Source: Anaerostipes butyraticus (GTDB lineage Bacteria > Bacillota > Clostridia > Lachnospirales > Lachnospiraceae). From it: a stretch of DNA of 64,000 nucleotides. Of this stretch, positions 61,535-64,000 are shown piece by piece. Position numbers and translations under genes: made by a program. Numbering within the stretch: position 1 is the stretch's first letter; each line of letters starts with the position of its first letter. The DNA lies in contig NZ_BLYI01000043.1 of assembly GCF_016586355.1 (NCBI RefSeq), positions 124,001-188,000 on the forward strand, in the 5' to 3' direction. Under the pieces are notes generated by a model that searched no databases, had not been told where the DNA came from, and saw only the letters and a program-made list of their open reading frames with translations.

Positions 61535-61735
61535 CTACTTAACACCATATTTACGATTGAACTTATCAATACGTCCGCGAGCCTGTGTCGCTTTCTGCTG
61601 TCCTGTGTAGAATGAATGACATTTAGAACAGATCTCCACATGGATGTCTTCCTTTGTTGATCCTGTTACAAATTCATTTCCACAGTTGCAGACTACCTTC
61701 GCCTGATAATATTTTGGATGGATTCCTTTACGCAT
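61535..61735 (-). CDS. rpmE: 50S ribosomal protein L31 (zinc form)
   Basis: 66 residues from the ATG at 61735 (GAGGTG upstream). Zinc ligands V-C-N-C-G and E-I-C-S-K-C-H (C+ type). Motif [14 protein letters not shown]. Confidence 0.97.
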   Translation of the reverse strand: MRKGIHPKYYQAKVVCNCGNEFVTGSTKEDIHVEICSKCHSFYTGQQKATQARGRIDKFNRKYGVK

Positions 61736-61885
61736 GTTTTTCACCTCTTCTTATAATTTCTGTTGGATTTTGCCAACGTATACATACTTTGACTTTCGTC
61801 ATTTCTTGTTTTTATAACAGCTTTTTTATTCTATCACATGAATGGAAAGATTGCAAATACTTTTTCTTAATTTTTAAAAATCATC

Positions 61886-63193
61886 TTATCTTCGCAGGAG
61901 AGATCTTTTTGTCAGTTCAACAAATTCCGCATTGCTTCTGGTCCGCTTAAACAAATCCAGCATCTGCTCTAAAAATTCTTCTGACCTGCTGCCTGAAAGT
62001 TCTTTATGCAAAGCCGTTACTACGGAAATCTCATCTTTGCTCAGAAGCAGTTCTTCTCTTCTGGTTCCCGATTTTGCAATATCTACCGCAGGGAAGATTC
62101 TCTTTTCTGACAGCTTTCTGCTAAGCACGATTTCCATGTTTCCGGTTCCTTTAAATTCCTCAAAAATAACATCATCCATCTTGCTTCCTGTCTCCACCAG
62201 AGCCGTGGCAAGGATGGTAAGGCTTCCCCCTTCTCTCATATTGCGGGCCGCTCCGAAAAATTTCTTCGGCATATACAAAGCAGCCGGATCCAGTCCTCCG
62301 GTCAGTGTCCTTCCGCTTGGCGGTACCGTAAGGTTATAGGCCCGCGCCAGACGGGTGATACTGTCCAGTAAGATCACTACATCCTCCTGATGTTCCACCA
62401 GACGCTTTGCTCTTTCCAGTACCATCTCTGACACCCTTTTATGATGCTCCGGAAGTTCATCAAAAGTTGAATAAATCACTTCTACATTCTTTCCTTCGAT
62501 GGATTCTTTAAAGTCTGTTACTTCTTCCGGGCGCTCATCGATCAGAAGTACGATCAGCTTAATATTTTTATAATTGCTGCTGATGCTCTGGGCAATCTGT
62601 TTTAATAATGTGGTTTTTCCTGTCTTTGGCGGCGAAACGATCATTCCTCTCTGACCTTTTCCTACCGGAGACAGCAGATCCACCATCCTCATAGGCAGAG
62701 ACGCGGACCCTGTTTCCAGGTTCAGTCTCTCCTGGGGGAAGATTGGCGTAAGATCTTCAAAATGTTTTCTTCTTGCTGCTGTTTCCGGCGGATATCCATT
62801 GACTGATTCTACAAATAATAAGGCGCTGAATTTTTCACTCTGAGTTTTTACACGGATTGCGCCGGATAAAATATCTCCCGTCTTCAGGTTGAATTTTCGA
62901 ATCTGGGCCGGAGATACATAAATATCATTCTCTCCCGGCAGATAATTCTCACACCGGATAAAACCATATCCATCCGGCATGACTTCCAGAATACCGTTAG
63001 CCTTCTCCCCACTGTCCAGACTTTTTATATTTTTCGGAAATTCCTTTCCTGTATTTTTTTTCTGATTATGTTTCTGATCATAGGCTTCCAGCGCTTCGAT
63101 CAGTTCCTTTTTCTTTAATGCAGAAATTCCTTTCATCTTTCGTTCCTTGGCAATTTCACGCAGTTCCATTACCGATTTTTCCTGATATATCAT
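61886..63193 (-). CDS. rho: transcription termination factor Rho
   Basis: 435 residues from the ATG at 63193 (AAAGGAG, about 8-base spacing); more upstream in-frame starts lack a site. Rho-N domain (MELREIAKERKMKGISALKK), cold-shock-like RNA-binding domain (GILEVMPDGYGFIR), then RecA-type ATPase with PPKTGKTTLLKQIA, LLIDERPEEV and the Q/R loops. Hexameric RNA helicase that ends transcription. Confidence 0.97.
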   Translation of the reverse strand: MIYQEKSVMELREIAKERKMKGISALKKKELIEALEAYDQKHNQKKNTGKEFPKNIKSLDSGEKANGILEVMPDGYGFIRCENYLPGENDIYVSPAQIRKFNLKTGDILSGAIRVKTQSEKFSALLFVESVNGYPPETAARRKHFEDLTPIFPQERLNLETGSASLPMRMVDLLSPVGKGQRGMIVSPPKTGKTTLLKQIAQSISSNYKNIKLIVLLIDERPEEVTDFKESIEGKNVEVIYSTFDELPEHHKRVSEMVLERAKRLVEHQEDVVILLDSITRLARAYNLTVPPSGRTLTGGLDPAALYMPKKFFGAARNMREGGSLTILATALVETGSKMDDVIFEEFKGTGNMEIVLSRKLSEKRIFPAVDIAKSGTRREELLLSKDEISVVTALHKELSGSRSEEFLEQMLDLFKRTRSNAEFVELTKRSLLRR

Positions 63194-63254
63194 AAATGTT
63201 TCTCCTTTGTTTTGGGAAAATGGACGATCTGTCCACAGATTTGATACTTCCATT

Positions 63255-63992
63255 TTAGCACATTTTTCCGGAATGTCCAATGATTTGTTCTCTCAGTCTT
63301 CTTAATATCTTTTTTTCCAGCCTGGAAACCTGCACCTGAGAAATGTGAAGAATGCCTGCAATTTCCTGCTGGGTCTTTCCCTGAAAATACCGGTACTGGA
63401 TCAGTTCTTTTTCCTCCGGAGACAGCTCTTTCATGGATTCTTCCAGTATGACATGATTGATCACTGCCTCCTCTTCATTTTCTTCTTTTGGCAGACGATC
63501 CATAAGCAGAATTTCGCTGCCGTCTCCCTGATAAGTCGGCTGATGAAGAGATTCCACATCTTTGTTTGCCTCCATAGCTACTACGATCTCTTCTCTCCCG
63601 AGATTTGTCTCCCTCGCCAGCTCATCCAGAGTTGCCTCCCGCTGATGTTCCATGGAAAATGCCTCCATGGCCTGCCGGATCTTATAAGCATTCTCCTTTA
63701 AAGACCTGCTTACTTTGATCATTCCGTCATCTCTTAAAAATCTCTTGATTTCGCCCGTAATCATCGGCACTGCATAGGTTGAAAACTTTACATCGTAGGA
63801 CAGGTCAAATTTATCTACCGCTTTCATGAGACCGATGCTGCCGACCTGAAACAGATCTTCCGGATCATATCCTCTGTTGGTGAATCGTTTTACGACACTC
63901 CAGATCAGCCCCATATTGTCTACCACGATTTTTTCTCTTGCTTCTTCATCTCCTTCTTTGGTAAGCCGCAGCAGTTCCCTCGTCTTATCCAT
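63255..63992 (-). CDS. sigF: sporulation sigma factor of the SigF type
   Basis: 245 residues from the last ATG before the window edge; the frame stays open to the edge, so the true start may lie outside. Region 2 with GYDPEDLFQVGSIGLMKAVD and DLSYDVKFSTYAVPMITGEI, region 4 with LSPEEKELIQYRYFQGKTQQEIA. The core KRFLRDDGMIKVSRSLKENA is characteristic of SigF (spoIIAC) and close to SigG. The forespore-specific sigma factor. It may read through into rho, 61 bases downstream. Confidence 0.88.
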   Translation of the reverse strand: MDKTRELLRLTKEGDEEAREKIVVDNMGLIWSVVKRFTNRGYDPEDLFQVGSIGLMKAVDKFDLSYDVKFSTYAVPMITGEIKRFLRDDGMIKVSRSLKENAYKIRQAMEAFSMEHQREATLDELARETNLGREEIVVAMEANKDVESLHQPTYQGDGSEILLMDRLPKEENEEEAVINHVILEESMKELSPEEKELIQYRYFQGKTQQEIAGILHISQVQVSRLEKKILRRLREQIIGHSGKMC

Positions 63993-64000
63993 GAAAAGCT

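Overview
The window looks like chromosome of a spore-forming gut Lachnospiraceae (Firmicutes, Clostridia). The basis is its moderate GC, Shine-Dalgarno sites close to AGGAGG, sporulation genes (spoIIID, a spoVB-type flippase, a Csp-like subtilase, a SigF-type sigma factor), class III fructose-bisphosphatase, zinc-type L31, and the rpmE-DUF1385-prmC-prfA gene order. The species is not fixed by the sequence. Most genes are on the minus strand, in short operons separated by clear intrinsic terminators.

Layout: 1-3 kb, the end of an acyl-CoA dehydratase activase-like gene, a small anchored protein, a PadR regulator with an operator inside its promoter, and a PD-(D/E)XK nuclease-like protein. 3-10 kb, a C_GCAxxG_C_C protein, hisF and hisH, a degenerate sirtuin, a two-component system, a DUF368 lipid-carrier transporter and mnmA. 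10-11.8 kb, iscU/nifU and iscS/nifS behind a promoter with an Rrf2/IscR-like dyad. 11.8-17 kb, spoVB behind a near-perfect SigE promoter, a Csp-like protease behind a SigG-like promoter, and fbp. 17-27 kb, a ClpX paralogue, a MocR regulator, a lipoprotein PPIase, a Gfo/Idh oxidoreductase, a structured repeat cluster, and a heterodimeric ABC exporter with a MarR repressor and tandem operators. 27-30 kb, a structured leader before a small membrane protein, rarA, an unknown gene and spoIIID.

30.2-38.6 kb is an accessory island. It holds a divergent pair of paralogous unknown proteins, a gene remnant, a strikingly AT-rich unknown gene behind a WYL regulator, a Fic protein, and an operon of a 34-residue small ORF, a DUF1186/SEC-C protein and a pRiA4b ORF-3-like protein. 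It is bounded by identical 21-bp direct repeats that copy the 3' end of a CobW-type gene, each next to a similar hairpin. No recombinase is visible.

38.6-42 kb carries two CobW/COG0523 GTPases, one with a long His/Asp/Glu tract and one fused to a DUF1980/TIGR03943-like domain. They are divergent from an iron-type alcohol dehydrogenase, and a Fur/Zur-like box lies just downstream of each promoter. 42-52 kb has a thioesterase, a cold-shock protein and a complete-looking L-ascorbate PTS/utilisation operon that lacks ulaD and includes an FG-GAP-like protein and a HAD phosphatase. 52.3-56.5 kb is a large secreted GH32 fructanase interrupted by one in-frame amber codon. 56.7-64 kb is housekeeping: nadE, prfA, prmC, DUF1385, rpmE, rho and sigF.

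The best candidates for something undescribed are the 21-bp-repeat island, the WYL-controlled AT-rich gene, and the paralogous unknown pair inside it. These are inferences from context and have not been tested.
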